Assembly: GCA_022565745.1 (NCBI GenBank)
Contig: JAIUMB010000091.1
Coordinates: forward strand, 1 to 9,153
Length of the DNA stretch: 9,153 bases
Source: Cryomorphaceae bacterium
Lineage (GTDB): Bacteria > Bacteroidota > Bacteroidia > Flavobacteriales > Schleiferiaceae
Direction: 5' to 3'
Shown: positions 1 to 7,312 of the stretch, piece by piece
Position numbering within the stretch: position 1 is the stretch's first letter
Layout of the letters: every line of letters starts with the position of its first letter
The notes under the pieces: model-generated
What the model saw: the letters and a program-made list of their open reading frames with translations, nothing else
The model's database searches: none
What the model was told of the DNA's origin: nothing
Translations under genes and position numbers: made by a program

Positions 1-504
1 CACAATGTAGGTGGACTACCAGATTTCATGAAGCTGAGTGTTGTAGAGCCGCTGAGGTTGTTGTTTAAAGATGAGGTTAGACGTGTGGGGGCTTCTCTAG
101 GCATTGCGCCTCAACTTCTCGGTCGTCACCCGTTTCCTGGTCCAGGGTTGGCCATTCGTGTTTTAGGTGAGATTACCAAAGAAAAAGTTCGCGTCCTTCA
201 AGAGGTCGATGATATTTTTATTCAAGGACTTCGTGAAGAAAACCTTTATGATAAAGTATGGCAGGCCGGGGCCATTCTCCTGCCGGTTCAGTCGGTTGGT
301 GTTATGGGGGATGAGCGCACTTACGAACAAGTGGTGGCACTACGTGCCGTTGAATCTACTGATGGCATGACCGCTGATTGGGTTCACTTGCCTTATGAAT
401 TTTTGGCACGGGTTTCGAACCGTATCATTAATCGTGTAAAAGGGGTTAACCGCGTTGTATACGATATCAGTAGCAAACCTCCCGCCACCATAGAGTGGGA
501 ATAG
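1..504 (+). CDS. guaA: GMP synthase (glutamine-hydrolysing), C-terminal part, 5' end outside window
   Basis: GuaA makes GMP from XMP, ATP and glutamine in the cytoplasm, the last step of de novo guanine nucleotide synthesis. Only the last 167 residues are present. The frame is open from base 1 with HNVGGLPDF before the first in-window Met (base 28), so that Met is internal, not the start. The visible part covers the end of the ATP-pyrophosphatase domain and the C-terminal dimerisation domain. Family hallmarks are RHPFPGPGLAIRVLGE (visible residues about 42-57), SVGVMGDERTY, RVSNRIINRVKG and the characteristic terminal motif KPPATIEWE directly before the TAG stop. These match E. coli GuaA closely from memory. 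The N-terminal glutamine amidotransferase domain must lie upstream of the window. The next gene starts 17 bp after the stop, which suggests cotranscription. The identification is secure. Confidence 0.98.
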   Translation, partial: HNVGGLPDFMKLSVVEPLRLLFKDEVRRVGASLGIAPQLLGRHPFPGPGLAIRVLGEITKEKVRVLQEVDDIFIQGLREENLYDKVWQAGAILLPVQSVGVMGDERTYEQVVALRAVESTDGMTADWVHLPYEFLARVSNRIINRVKGVNRVVYDISSKPPATIEWE

Positions 505-521
505 GGAATAATTTTTCAGGC

Positions 522-2435
522 ATGATGAGATTTGTAAATGTCCTTTTCTTTCTTTTGTTGACACATTTTGTGACAGGGCAACAACAGCAACTGCAACAAC
601 ACGTGGTGCAACCAGGAGAAACAGTGTACAGCATCGCAAGAAGCTACGGCATGTCTGTTGAAGCGTTTTACGATCTCAATCCAGAGACTAAAGATGTACT
701 CAGAGAAGGGGGAAGGGTAATGGTTTATGTGCCGCAAAGCCCTGTTCCCATAGACTCAACACGTTTTCATTTTCACACCGTAAAACCTGGAGAAACCATC
801 TATAGTTTATCCAAACGGTATGATGTGAATGAAGACATTTTGTATGAGCACAATTCGGAGTTAAAGGAAAGTGGGTTGAAAATCGACATGGTTATTAAAA
901 TTCCTAAAGCGCCGAGAAGAAGTCCAATTATTGAATCTCTCGCTACTGATGAGCAAACAATTCAAGATGAGGAAAAGGGCTTTTTAATCCACCAAGTATC
1001 GGCTGGTGAAACCATTTTTTCATTGACCAAAAAGTACAATATATCAGCCGGTGAATTGGTTGAACGCAATCCCAAACTAAGCGAAGGACTAAAGGAGGGG
1101 CAACGTCTAAAAATCTGCCCATTATCTCCAATTGAGTCACAAATCAAAGAAGATTTAGAGGCAAGTGCATCTGATTCAACGCGCCAACCATTTACTCTCT
1201 ACCGCATTAAAGAAGGAGATAGATTGACGGATATCTACGAAAAATTTGATGTAAGCTACAAGGATCTCGAACGTTTTAACCCCCGAATCCAAGAAGGACT
1301 AAGACCAGGGCGAATGCTCTTAATCCCTTTGTCGCCTTCTAAAGATCAGGTGATAAGACACGACACGTCGGTTTACGCGCTAGATAGAATATATCCCAAA
1401 GGCCGTGCCGTCAATGTGGCGTTGTTTCTTCCGTTAGATATAGACATTGATACCATGCAAGTTGATTTTGAAAAAAAATGGATCAAGCAAAACGAAGTGA
1501 GCCTAGGGTTCTACAGTGGCGTAAAAGTAGCTTTAGACAGCTTACAAGCTTTAGGTATACCTTCTCGTGTTTTTGTCTATAACGATAAAAACATCAGTGA
1601 TGACATTGTAAAAGGTTTAGACAGTATAGATATCGTAGTGGGCCCTGTTTTTCATAAAGAGTTGGAAAAGCTTCATAGCAGTATGAATCGGTTAAAGATC
1701 AATGCACTGGTTGTTTCACCAATGAGTAGAGAATCGGGTATATTAAACATACCCAATGTATATCAGTGTGTTCCTCTTAAGGAAAAAGAGAACGAGTCTA
1801 TGGCGCGCTTGGTCAATACAAAGTTCTCAAAGAACACCGTGATTGTACTTCACGAAAATACAGAGAAGCACAAGCAAATAACAAACCGATTTTTGTTGGC
1901 ATTAAACGATACTAATGCCTCTGTTCGCAAAGGATCTGCAGATAGAAGTGCTCTAGCAACCCTTCTTGGCGAGGAAAATGATTCGTTAAAAAAGGTAGTG
2001 ATACTCTTTGGTGATGATCGTTCTTATATTGCTAGTATTTTAAATGTTTTAGGCGGACTTCGCCGTTCTGATGTTGTTCTTATTTCTGGATCAGACTTAA
2101 TAAAGAATCCTACAGTTGACCTAAATAATCTGGGAAGGTTAAATTTTATTCGCCCAGAGTCTACACACATTAATTTTAATCATCAAGGTACGTTGGATTT
2201 TTATCGAATCTATAGACGTTCTTTCAGTCGTGAGCCCGATCGTTATGCCAAGCAAGGCTTTGATGTAACTTGGTATTTTGTAAGTAAGTTATGGGGAAGA
2301 GAGGGGCAACAACAACCTGTTCAGCAATATTTTTCATTTGAAAAGTTGCCAAACGGCAGTTTCCAAAACACCAATTTCATTTGGATAGGTCTTGATAAAC
2401 GCATCAATCAACGCGTGATTATGCCAATGCAATGA
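522..2435 (+). CDS. Secreted protein with four LysM repeats and a PBP1-like (periplasmic binding protein type 1) domain
   Basis: A 637-residue envelope protein of unknown exact role. Starting at ATG 522 (or the adjacent ATG 525) gives a clean signal peptide, MMRFVNVLFFLLLTHFVTG, cleaved before a Gln-rich stretch. An in-frame GTG at 495 overlaps guaA but only puts polar residues ahead of the signal, so I reject it. Four LysM repeats follow at about residues 27-71, 84-129, 156-201 and 226-271. Each carries the typical GET/GDR, I-x-S/I-x-x-x-Y/F and N-P/N-S pattern, and LysM normally binds GlcNAc polymers such as peptidoglycan. From about residue 296 the protein resembles the receptor-ligand / type 1 periplasmic binding fold: VNVALFLPL, an FYSGVKVALDSL helix, IVVGPVFHKE and a C-terminal FDVTWYF segment. 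No lipobox Cys is seen, so it is probably periplasmic and wall-bound. It overlaps the following transporter gene by 4 bp (ATGA). A role in wall sensing or in regulating wall synthesis is inference. Confidence 0.88.
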   Translation: MMRFVNVLFFLLLTHFVTGQQQQLQQHVVQPGETVYSIARSYGMSVEAFYDLNPETKDVLREGGRVMVYVPQSPVPIDSTRFHFHTVKPGETIYSLSKRYDVNEDILYEHNSELKESGLKIDMVIKIPKAPRRSPIIESLATDEQTIQDEEKGFLIHQVSAGETIFSLTKKYNISAGELVERNPKLSEGLKEGQRLKICPLSPIESQIKEDLEASASDSTRQPFTLYRIKEGDRLTDIYEKFDVSYKDLERFNPRIQEGLRPGRMLLIPLSPSKDQVIRHDTSVYALDRIYPKGRAVNVALFLPLDIDIDTMQVDFEKKWIKQNEVSLGFYSGVKVALDSLQALGIPSRVFVYNDKNISDDIVKGLDSIDIVVGPVFHKELEKLHSSMNRLKINALVVSPMSRESGILNIPNVYQCVPLKEKENESMARLVNTKFSKNTVIVLHENTEKHKQITNRFLLALNDTNASVRKGSADRSALATLLGEENDSLKKVVILFGDDRSYIASILNVLGGLRRSDVVLISGSDLIKNPTVDLNNLGRLNFIRPESTHINFNHQGTLDFYRIYRRSFSREPDRYAKQGFDVTWYFVSKLWGREGQQQPVQQYFSFEKLPNGSFQNTNFIWIGLDKRINQRVIMPMQ

Positions 2436-3877
2436 CCGCAGTAATTGTCATCGTTGGCTACTTTGCACTGCTGGTTTTCATTTCTCGTTTGACCGCAGGT
2501 AAGGCTGATAATGCCACCTTTTTTACAGCCAATCGCCAATCGCCTTGGTACCTTGTTGCTTTTGGTATGATAGGCGCTTCCTTAAGTGGTGTAACCTTTA
2601 TTAGTGTGCCTGGCTGGGTGGCTACCAATGCCTTTTCTTACATGCAAATGGTTATGGGGTATTTGGCTGGTTATGCAGTAATTACCTTTGTTTTATTACC
2701 GCTTTATTATCGGCTCAACTTGGTATCCATTTACGGCTATCTTCACCAACGTTTTGGGTTTAGATCCTACCAAACAGGTGCTTGGTTTTTTCTGCTTTCT
2801 CGCATGCTAGGGTCTGCATTTCGTTTGTATATCGTTGCTCTTGTATTGCAGTTGCTCATTTTTGATGCGCTAGGACTGCCTTTCTGGCTGGCTGTATTGA
2901 CCACCATTTTGCTGATTTGGCTCTATACGTTTAGAGGAGGGATAAAAACCATTATTTATACCGATACTTTGCAAACTTTATTCATGCTTTTGGCACTTGG
3001 ATTCACCCTGTATTTTTTACACGATATATTGGCAGATGGTAAAAGCCCATTGACTTATGTGTCCTCGCACGAATGGAGCCAAGTGTTTTTTTTTGATAAC
3101 TTTGGCAGCGAGTCTAGGCATTTTCTCAAACAATTCATCGGTGGAATGTTTATAACCATCACCATGACCGGACTCGATCAAGACATGATGCAAAAAAATC
3201 TAACGTGTAAAAATCTGGCAGATGCCAGAAAGAACATGATATGGTTCAGTTTACTGCTTGTGCCCGTAAACTTGCTGTTTCTTTCATTGGGCGTTTATCT
3301 CTACGATTACGCCGCGCTTATGAATGTTCCTGCAATGGGAGATGAGCTTTTTGCCGCTGTGGTTTTCTCTGAAGGACTACCTACTTGGATTGGCGTTGTG
3401 TTTCTTCTTGGTCTCGTTGCGGCTGCATATAGCAGTGCCGATAGTGCATTAACCGCCATGACCACCTCTTTTTGTGTCGATATTTTAGGAATGACCCAAG
3501 AAACCAACAAACGCTCACTGCTTACCAGAAAGTGGGTGCATGTTGGCATTAGTCTAATATTACTGGTTGTTGTTGTCGTTTTTAAATACTTCGTCTCAGA
3601 GAGTGTCATCAAAGAAATATTTACAGTAGCAACGTTTACCTATGGGCCTTTGCTTGGAATGTATGCCTTCGGACTCTTTACCCGCCGAAAAGTGAATGAC
3701 CGATATGTGCCCATTGTGGCGCTGTTAGCACCAGTTATTTCCGGACTGCTTTACGCTTACGGGCCCCTTTGGTTTGGGTATACTTTTAGTTTTGAATTGC
3801 TTTTAATCAACGGTACACTTATGTTTGTTGGCCTGCTGTTTTTAAGCAAAACCAATAATATTTTGAGCCATGAATGA
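2432..3877 (+). CDS. Sodium:solute symporter (SSS) family transporter
   Basis: A 481-residue inner-membrane protein of the SSS family (LeuT-like fold), which uses the Na+ gradient to import small solutes such as sugars, amino acids, organic acids or vitamins. It has roughly 12-13 hydrophobic segments spread over its length. Family signs are the first-helix stretch GASLSGVTFISVPG (48-61) and, most telling, the AAAYSSADSAL segment (330-340), where the SSxDS residues form the Na+-binding helix. LTAMTTSFCVDIL follows, then the late motif YAFGLFTRR (411-419). The substrate cannot be told from the sequence. GLDQDMMQKNL (247-257) stands where many family members have a D-QR-type motif. The start overlaps the LysM gene stop as ATGA, and the stop overlaps the bshC start by 8 bp, so translation is probably coupled. 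The linkage suggests a link to thiol or precursor metabolism, but that is inference. Confidence 0.92.
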   Translation: MTAVIVIVGYFALLVFISRLTAGKADNATFFTANRQSPWYLVAFGMIGASLSGVTFISVPGWVATNAFSYMQMVMGYLAGYAVITFVLLPLYYRLNLVSIYGYLHQRFGFRSYQTGAWFFLLSRMLGSAFRLYIVALVLQLLIFDALGLPFWLAVLTTILLIWLYTFRGGIKTIIYTDTLQTLFMLLALGFTLYFLHDILADGKSPLTYVSSHEWSQVFFFDNFGSESRHFLKQFIGGMFITITMTGLDQDMMQKNLTCKNLADARKNMIWFSLLLVPVNLLFLSLGVYLYDYAALMNVPAMGDELFAAVVFSEGLPTWIGVVFLLGLVAAAYSSADSALTAMTTSFCVDILGMTQETNKRSLLTRKWVHVGISLILLVVVVVFKYFVSESVIKEIFTVATFTYGPLLGMYAFGLFTRRKVNDRYVPIVALLAPVISGLLYAYGPLWFGYTFSFELLLINGTLMFVGLLFLSKTNNILSHE

Positions 3878-5462
3878 CGTGCCGTATTACAATCAAGTGG
3901 ACTTTAGCAATGCGCCTCACATTTCCGCTTTGATTAAGACGTACCTTAAAGGAGACTTGCCTCAAGAGTTATTCGGACACTTACCCAATCGCGATGGCTT
4001 GCGCAAGCAGGCGCAAGTTAAGTCTTCGCACTTTGCATATCGAAAGGAACTGGTCAATACCTTGAAAACGCAATACTTGCGTTGCAAAACCAATATTGCA
4101 GACCTGTCTTTTGTTTCCAAGAACATAGATGCCTTAGGGGATAAAAACACCGTGTCAATAACCACTGGTCACCAAGCATGTTTGGGTGGAGGGCCTTTGT
4201 TTAGTGTTTATAAAATTATTACCGTCATTGATCGATGTCGCAAGTTTCAGGAAGACAATCCTGAGTATAAAGCTGTACCCGTCTTTTGGATGGCTACTGA
4301 AGATCACGATTGGGAGGAGGCCAATCACTTTTACATAGATGATAGGAAGTGGGTGTTTGACAATGGTGAAGGTGGTGCCGTAGGAAGGCGTTCAACCAAA
4401 GGTATGGACGAATGGATCAATCAGTTTTCCACACAACTGCCAAAAGGTGCCGTAACAGACGATGTAATTAAACACTTACGCCACGCTTATTGTACACATG
4501 ACAACTGGGCCGATGCAACTAGACAGTGGGTGCACGACCTGTTTGGACAATATGGTTTGGTGGTTATTGATGGAGACGATCGGTCTTTAAAGCAATTGTT
4601 TTTGCCTGTAATGGAGAAAGAGCTCTTTGGTTCGGGTTTTGCTCGTGAAGTTGAACAAAATACCAATGTACTAAAACACTTAGGCTTTAGTCCTCAAGCG
4701 CAATATGCAGATGTCAACCTATTTATGCTGGGTAATGGGGCTAGAGAATATCCGGTGCGTGTAGACAATGGATTTAAGTGGAAAAACAGACATTGGTCCA
4801 ATGAGGCGTTTCATGAATTGTTATGCCAATCCCCCGAATATTTTAGCCCTAATGTTATTCTCCGTCCTCTTTATCAAGAGTGTATTTTACCTAATATCAG
4901 TTATGTAGGTGGTCCGGGAGAGCTTGCCTACTGGTTGCAGTTGAAAGGTGTATTTGAATCGGTAAATGTGCCTTTTCCAGTGCTTACATTACGCGATGGT
5001 TTTGTATTGTGGACAGATAAAGATCGACGACGATACGAAAAATTGAAAGTGGATATGTTGTTCTCACCTCAAAGCGACTGGAAGAAGCTCTGGGTGAAAG
5101 AACACACCTCATTACCACTTCAACTCAATGAGCAAAAGCAAACCATACAAGCCCTTTTTGACGACTTAGACAAGCTTGCTGAGCAAACCGATCAAAGCAT
5201 GAAAGGAGCAGTAGCTGCTCAACGTGCCAAGCAGCTCAAAGGCATTGATAAGCTAGAAAAAAAACTTCTTCGCGCGGAGAAGCGACAACACAAAGAGGCT
5301 ATGCAACACATCGATAAGTTGTTAAATGTCATCTACCCATCAAATATCCCCCAAGAACGTCACGATTCACTTTGGATGTGGTGGCTTAAAACAGGAAAAA
5401 ACCCTATAGCGCAAGTGCTTGAAGCTGCAGATCATGGATTTGTTGTGTTGGTGCTAAGGTGA
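3870..5462 (+). CDS. bshC: Bacillithiol biosynthesis cysteine-adding enzyme BshC
   Basis: BshC is the putative ligase that joins L-cysteine to glucosaminyl-malate, the final step of bacillithiol synthesis. Bacillithiol is the glutathione substitute of many Bacillota and Bacteroidota and acts in the cytoplasm in redox balance and detoxification. At 530 residues this is close to the usual length of about 540. Recognisable parts are SITTGHQACLGGGPLFSVYKI (split here around residues 96-116), VPVFWMATEDHDWEEANHF (137-154) and NISYVGGPGELAYWLQLKG (342-360), which form the Rossmann-like core. A long charged helical stretch (about 415-485, rich in K, E, Q and L) fits the coiled-coil dimerisation region of the family. 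The end, HGFVVLVLR, is intact. The start ATG overlaps the end of the transporter gene by 8 bp. bshA and bshB are not in the window. A 50 bp gap separates it from the convergent sulfotransferase gene, and I see no hairpin in that gap. Confidence 0.95.
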   Translation: MNDVPYYNQVDFSNAPHISALIKTYLKGDLPQELFGHLPNRDGLRKQAQVKSSHFAYRKELVNTLKTQYLRCKTNIADLSFVSKNIDALGDKNTVSITTGHQACLGGGPLFSVYKIITVIDRCRKFQEDNPEYKAVPVFWMATEDHDWEEANHFYIDDRKWVFDNGEGGAVGRRSTKGMDEWINQFSTQLPKGAVTDDVIKHLRHAYCTHDNWADATRQWVHDLFGQYGLVVIDGDDRSLKQLFLPVMEKELFGSGFAREVEQNTNVLKHLGFSPQAQYADVNLFMLGNGAREYPVRVDNGFKWKNRHWSNEAFHELLCQSPEYFSPNVILRPLYQECILPNISYVGGPGELAYWLQLKGVFESVNVPFPVLTLRDGFVLWTDKDRRRYEKLKVDMLFSPQSDWKKLWVKEHTSLPLQLNEQKQTIQALFDDLDKLAEQTDQSMKGAVAAQRAKQLKGIDKLEKKLLRAEKRQHKEAMQHIDKLLNVIYPSNIPQERHDSLWMWWLKTGKNPIAQVLEAADHGFVVLVLR

Positions 5463-5512
5463 ACCCGGTGATAATAAAGAAATAATATTAGGTCTTCATG
5501 CGTAAACAACCG

Positions 5513-6202
5513 CTATCTGTTGATGCTTTTATTAAACTTATATTTATCAGATGCCAAGGCCGTCAATGCTTGACCCACATCTTTATTACAGAATGCATTT
5601 AGTCTTAAGTGGGTATCGGGAAGATGAAGTGACTCGTACGATATTTCTATAAACCTACCCTTCAATTTTGCTTGATAGGTTCTTGCTTGGTCAACGTATT
5701 GTTGCCAAAGCTTATAGGCTTTGTCTTTGTCTAACTGCACGTCTGACCGAACTTCCCCAGGCGTATTTTGTCGGTTGAGAAGGCTTTTTACGACGTCATC
5801 AGCATTGCGAACCAAATGAATAACCTTTGCTTCCGGATAAACAGACAACCAATGTGATAGTGTAAATGTGTTGCGAGGGTCTTTCCAGCCCCAAGCTGTT
5901 TTGCCCAAAATGATTTGCCATACAAAGTCTCTCCTACGGTGTAAATTGAAGTGAATTTTCAGTAAACAGTAGGGTGTATGATTAGTCCAGTGGTCTTGTT
6001 GAGGAACAAGAGGGGCGTCCCAGTGGCCACCTGCATTTTGCAAGGCCTCTTGGTTTAAGCTCAAAAAGTGTATGGCTTCTTCGTTGTGGTCTCTATCAAC
6101 ACCCATGTGGATGCCCGACCGGTGCATGGCTGCAGCCAACCATGACGTTCCACTGCGGTGACACCCTATAACGATAAACGGACGAGCAAATGCACGTATC
6201 AT
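5513..6202 (-). CDS. Sulfotransferase family protein (compact, 229 aa)
   Basis: A predicted cytosolic enzyme that moves a sulfuryl group from PAPS to an unknown acceptor. The 5'-phosphosulfate-binding loop is plain: FIVIGCHRSGTSWLAAAM (about 9-26), a P-loop-like motif with RSGTS where many relatives have K/R-SGTT. GWKDPRN (105-111) follows, then the 3'-phosphate-binding strand and helix VIHLVRNADDVVKSLL (127-142), with Arg132 and Ser140 as expected PAPS contacts. IEISYESL (185-192) matches the usual 'Y/E-x-L' strand. At 229 residues it is on the short side, with a brief C-terminus and no signal peptide or membrane segment. It lies 7 bp downstream of another sulfotransferase gene on the same strand, so the pair is almost certainly one transcript. 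A GGAG sequence lies inside the end of the upstream gene, about 13 nt before this ATG, so its spacing is long. Possible acceptors are a polysaccharide, lipid or small molecule; the sequence does not decide. Confidence 0.87.
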   Translation of the reverse strand: MIRAFARPFIVIGCHRSGTSWLAAAMHRSGIHMGVDRDHNEEAIHFLSLNQEALQNAGGHWDAPLVPQQDHWTNHTPYCLLKIHFNLHRRRDFVWQIILGKTAWGWKDPRNTFTLSHWLSVYPEAKVIHLVRNADDVVKSLLNRQNTPGEVRSDVQLDKDKAYKLWQQYVDQARTYQAKLKGRFIEISYESLHLPDTHLRLNAFCNKDVGQALTALASDKYKFNKSINR

Positions 6203-6209
6203 GATGGTT

Positions 6210-7112
6210 CTAAGACTCCTTTTTCAAGTCCTTTTGGTCTGCAGAGTCCAGTGGCTCATCTTGAGGTAGCTCTTGATCATCAGCGGTCATTTGACTGGGT
6301 GGTAGTGTCGAGTCATTCCAACTACCAACCGATAATGGAACCCAAGCTTTTAGTTTCTCACGGTGTGGTGTGAAGTAGTAGTGAAGATACTCCTTTGCAA
6401 AAGATTCATCTGCCTGAATGCCCGAAGAAGAATTTTCATGTGGCAAGGTTTCATTTTTCCATTGATGGGCCGGTAAATTCAAAAAAGAGGTTAAGGCTTT
6501 CATACACTCAGCCGGTTGAGCCAATAGAGTTTCCATGCGCATAACAAACATTTGTTGACGTTTGAAATGACGAGTAAAATTCATCCACTGGGTTTCGTAG
6601 TGGCCACGAGATTTATAGGTGAAATTTTGATAAGTAGAGTCAGGGGTGTCCCAGCTTTCACCTGCTTGCATGGCTTTGAGTAAGCGGTCTTCTTCTGTAA
6701 CTAAAGCCATTAAAGGACTTAAAGGTTCAATACCACGTTCTGCATTCATGCGGTAATGTGACAATGCTCTTTCTGCCGGGTCGCGTAAGATGAATATCAG
6801 TTTAATATTCGGGTACATTTGTGCTATTCTTGCAGCTACAGCTGGGTGATACATATAAAATGGAGAGGCTTCTCCGGTGATCATTCCTTCAGGGCACATC
6901 AATTGCTCGCGATAGAATTCTTTACCAGCATTGAAGTTAAAGTCGAAAAAGTGGAGTTCCTTCTTGTCGTTGCGATACACCTTAGGGTGCTTTGCAAGCA
7001 TATCGTATAGGGTGCTGGTGCCAGATTTTTGTGCACCAACGATAATAAAGGAAGGTGAAGAGGGAGAAAGATTACCACTCTTCTTTTTTTTCTTTTTAAA
7101 TAGTCCAAACAT
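6210..7112 (-). CDS. Sulfotransferase domain protein (heparan-sulfate-sulfotransferase-like, 300 aa)
   Basis: A second PAPS-dependent sulfotransferase, only distantly like its downstream neighbour. FIIVGAQKSGTSTLYDML (22-39) is the 5'-phosphosulfate loop with Lys29. KELHFFDFNF (51-60) and GEASPFYMYHP (80-90) are typical of the branch that includes carbohydrate sulfotransferases. KLIFILRDPAERALSHYRM (104-122) is the 3'-phosphate site with Arg110 and Ser118. SRGHYETQW (168-176) and the FTPHREKL stretch (247-254) are also usual in this branch. The N-terminus MFGLFKKKKKK is a short hydrophobic stretch followed by six lysines, coded by an A-rich tract; it might touch the membrane. The last 35 or so residues are acidic, polar and probably disordered, beyond the catalytic fold. 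No signal peptide is seen, so it should be cytosolic, perhaps membrane-associated. It is the first gene of a two-gene unit and is divergent from the DUF2911 gene. The acceptor is unknown; a surface polysaccharide is a guess. Confidence 0.9.
   Translation of the reverse strand: MFGLFKKKKKKSGNLSPSSPSFIIVGAQKSGTSTLYDMLAKHPKVYRNDKKELHFFDFNFNAGKEFYREQLMCPEGMITGEASPFYMYHPAVAARIAQMYPNIKLIFILRDPAERALSHYRMNAERGIEPLSPLMALVTEEDRLLKAMQAGESWDTPDSTYQNFTYKSRGHYETQWMNFTRHFKRQQMFVMRMETLLAQPAECMKALTSFLNLPAHQWKNETLPHENSSSGIQADESFAKEYLHYYFTPHREKLKAWVPLSVGSWNDSTLPPSQMTADDQELPQDEPLDSADQKDLKKES
7084..7091 (-). repeat. Homopolymer tract (8 A on the coding strand) in the sulfotransferase N-terminus
   Basis: Eight consecutive A on the minus strand sit within a longer A/G-only run coding for six lysines, residues 6-11 of the upstream sulfotransferase. 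A change of one base here would shift the frame close to the start. One of the alternative frames stays open until base 6899, so a shifted product would be a short unrelated peptide. Whether the tract varies in length is not known. Confidence 0.6.
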
Positions 7113-7132
7113 GGTGAGGTATAATTTTTATC

Positions 7133-7141
7133 AAAAAAAAA
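7133..7141. repeat. Homopolymer tract (9 A) in the leader of the sulfotransferase unit
   Basis: Nine consecutive A on + (T on -) lie 21-29 bp upstream of the ATG at 7112. With a promoter further up, it falls in the 5' leader of the sulfotransferase mRNA; with a promoter close by, it could be spacer. Tracts of this length can vary by slippage, but AT-rich Bacteroidota intergenic DNA also holds them by chance. Confidence 0.5.
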
Positions 7142-7230
7142 TATTAGTTTAATCGTCGAATCAATGTCCTTACGACGCTTCGAAGATAGAAATAAAATAC
7201 GAACATAAAAACATGAATTTTTGAACCTAC

Positions 7231-7257
7231 TTGCTGTCTCGTTGTTTGCTATGTTTG
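7231..7257 (+). promoter_or_regulatory. Candidate Bacteroidota-type promoter for the DUF2911 gene
   Basis: TATGTTTG at 7250-7257 fits the Bacteroidota -7 consensus TAnnTTTG exactly. A TTG at 7231-7233 lies 16 bp upstream, slightly closer than the usual spacing of the -33 element. Transcription would start near 7263-7266, leaving a leader of about 50 nt before ATG 7313. The match is by eye and no start site is known. Confidence 0.5.
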
Positions 7258-7312
7258 TCATTAGAAATTTTAAATATTCACGCTGCCCACAAGCAGTTAA
7301 ATTCAAACACAC

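Larger units (their letters stand above)
7113..7312. promoter_or_regulatory. Divergent AT-rich intergenic region
   Basis: This 200 bp gap separates the divergent starts of the sulfotransferase pair (-) and the DUF2911 gene (+), so it should hold promoters for both. On + a TAnnTTTG box lies at 7250-7257 (separate entry). On - the best match is TATGTTCG at 7207-7200, one mismatch from the same consensus and without a convincing -33 element. A run of nine A (7133-7141) lies 21-29 bp before the sulfotransferase start. No small ORF worth calling and no clear operator palindrome is seen. Confidence 0.6.

Noticed and set aside
495..521. GTG start at 495 for the LysM protein, overlapping the end of guaA
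   Set aside because: It adds nine mostly polar residues ahead of a clean signal peptide that starts at ATG 522/525, so the downstream ATG is the better start.
3307..3612. Minus-strand frame of 101 codons inside the SSS transporter gene
   Set aside because: Shadow of a strongly conserved coding region, including the Na+-site helix, with no start signal or recognisable domain.
5463..5512. Possible shared terminator between convergent bshC and the sulfotransferase gene
   Set aside because: The 50 bp are AT-rich but hold no stem of useful length and no T run after a GC stem.
7153..7176. Short inverted repeat CGTCG...CGACG in the divergent spacer as a possible operator
   Set aside because: Only 5 bp arms with a 14 bp loop and no extension; expected by chance in a 200 bp region.
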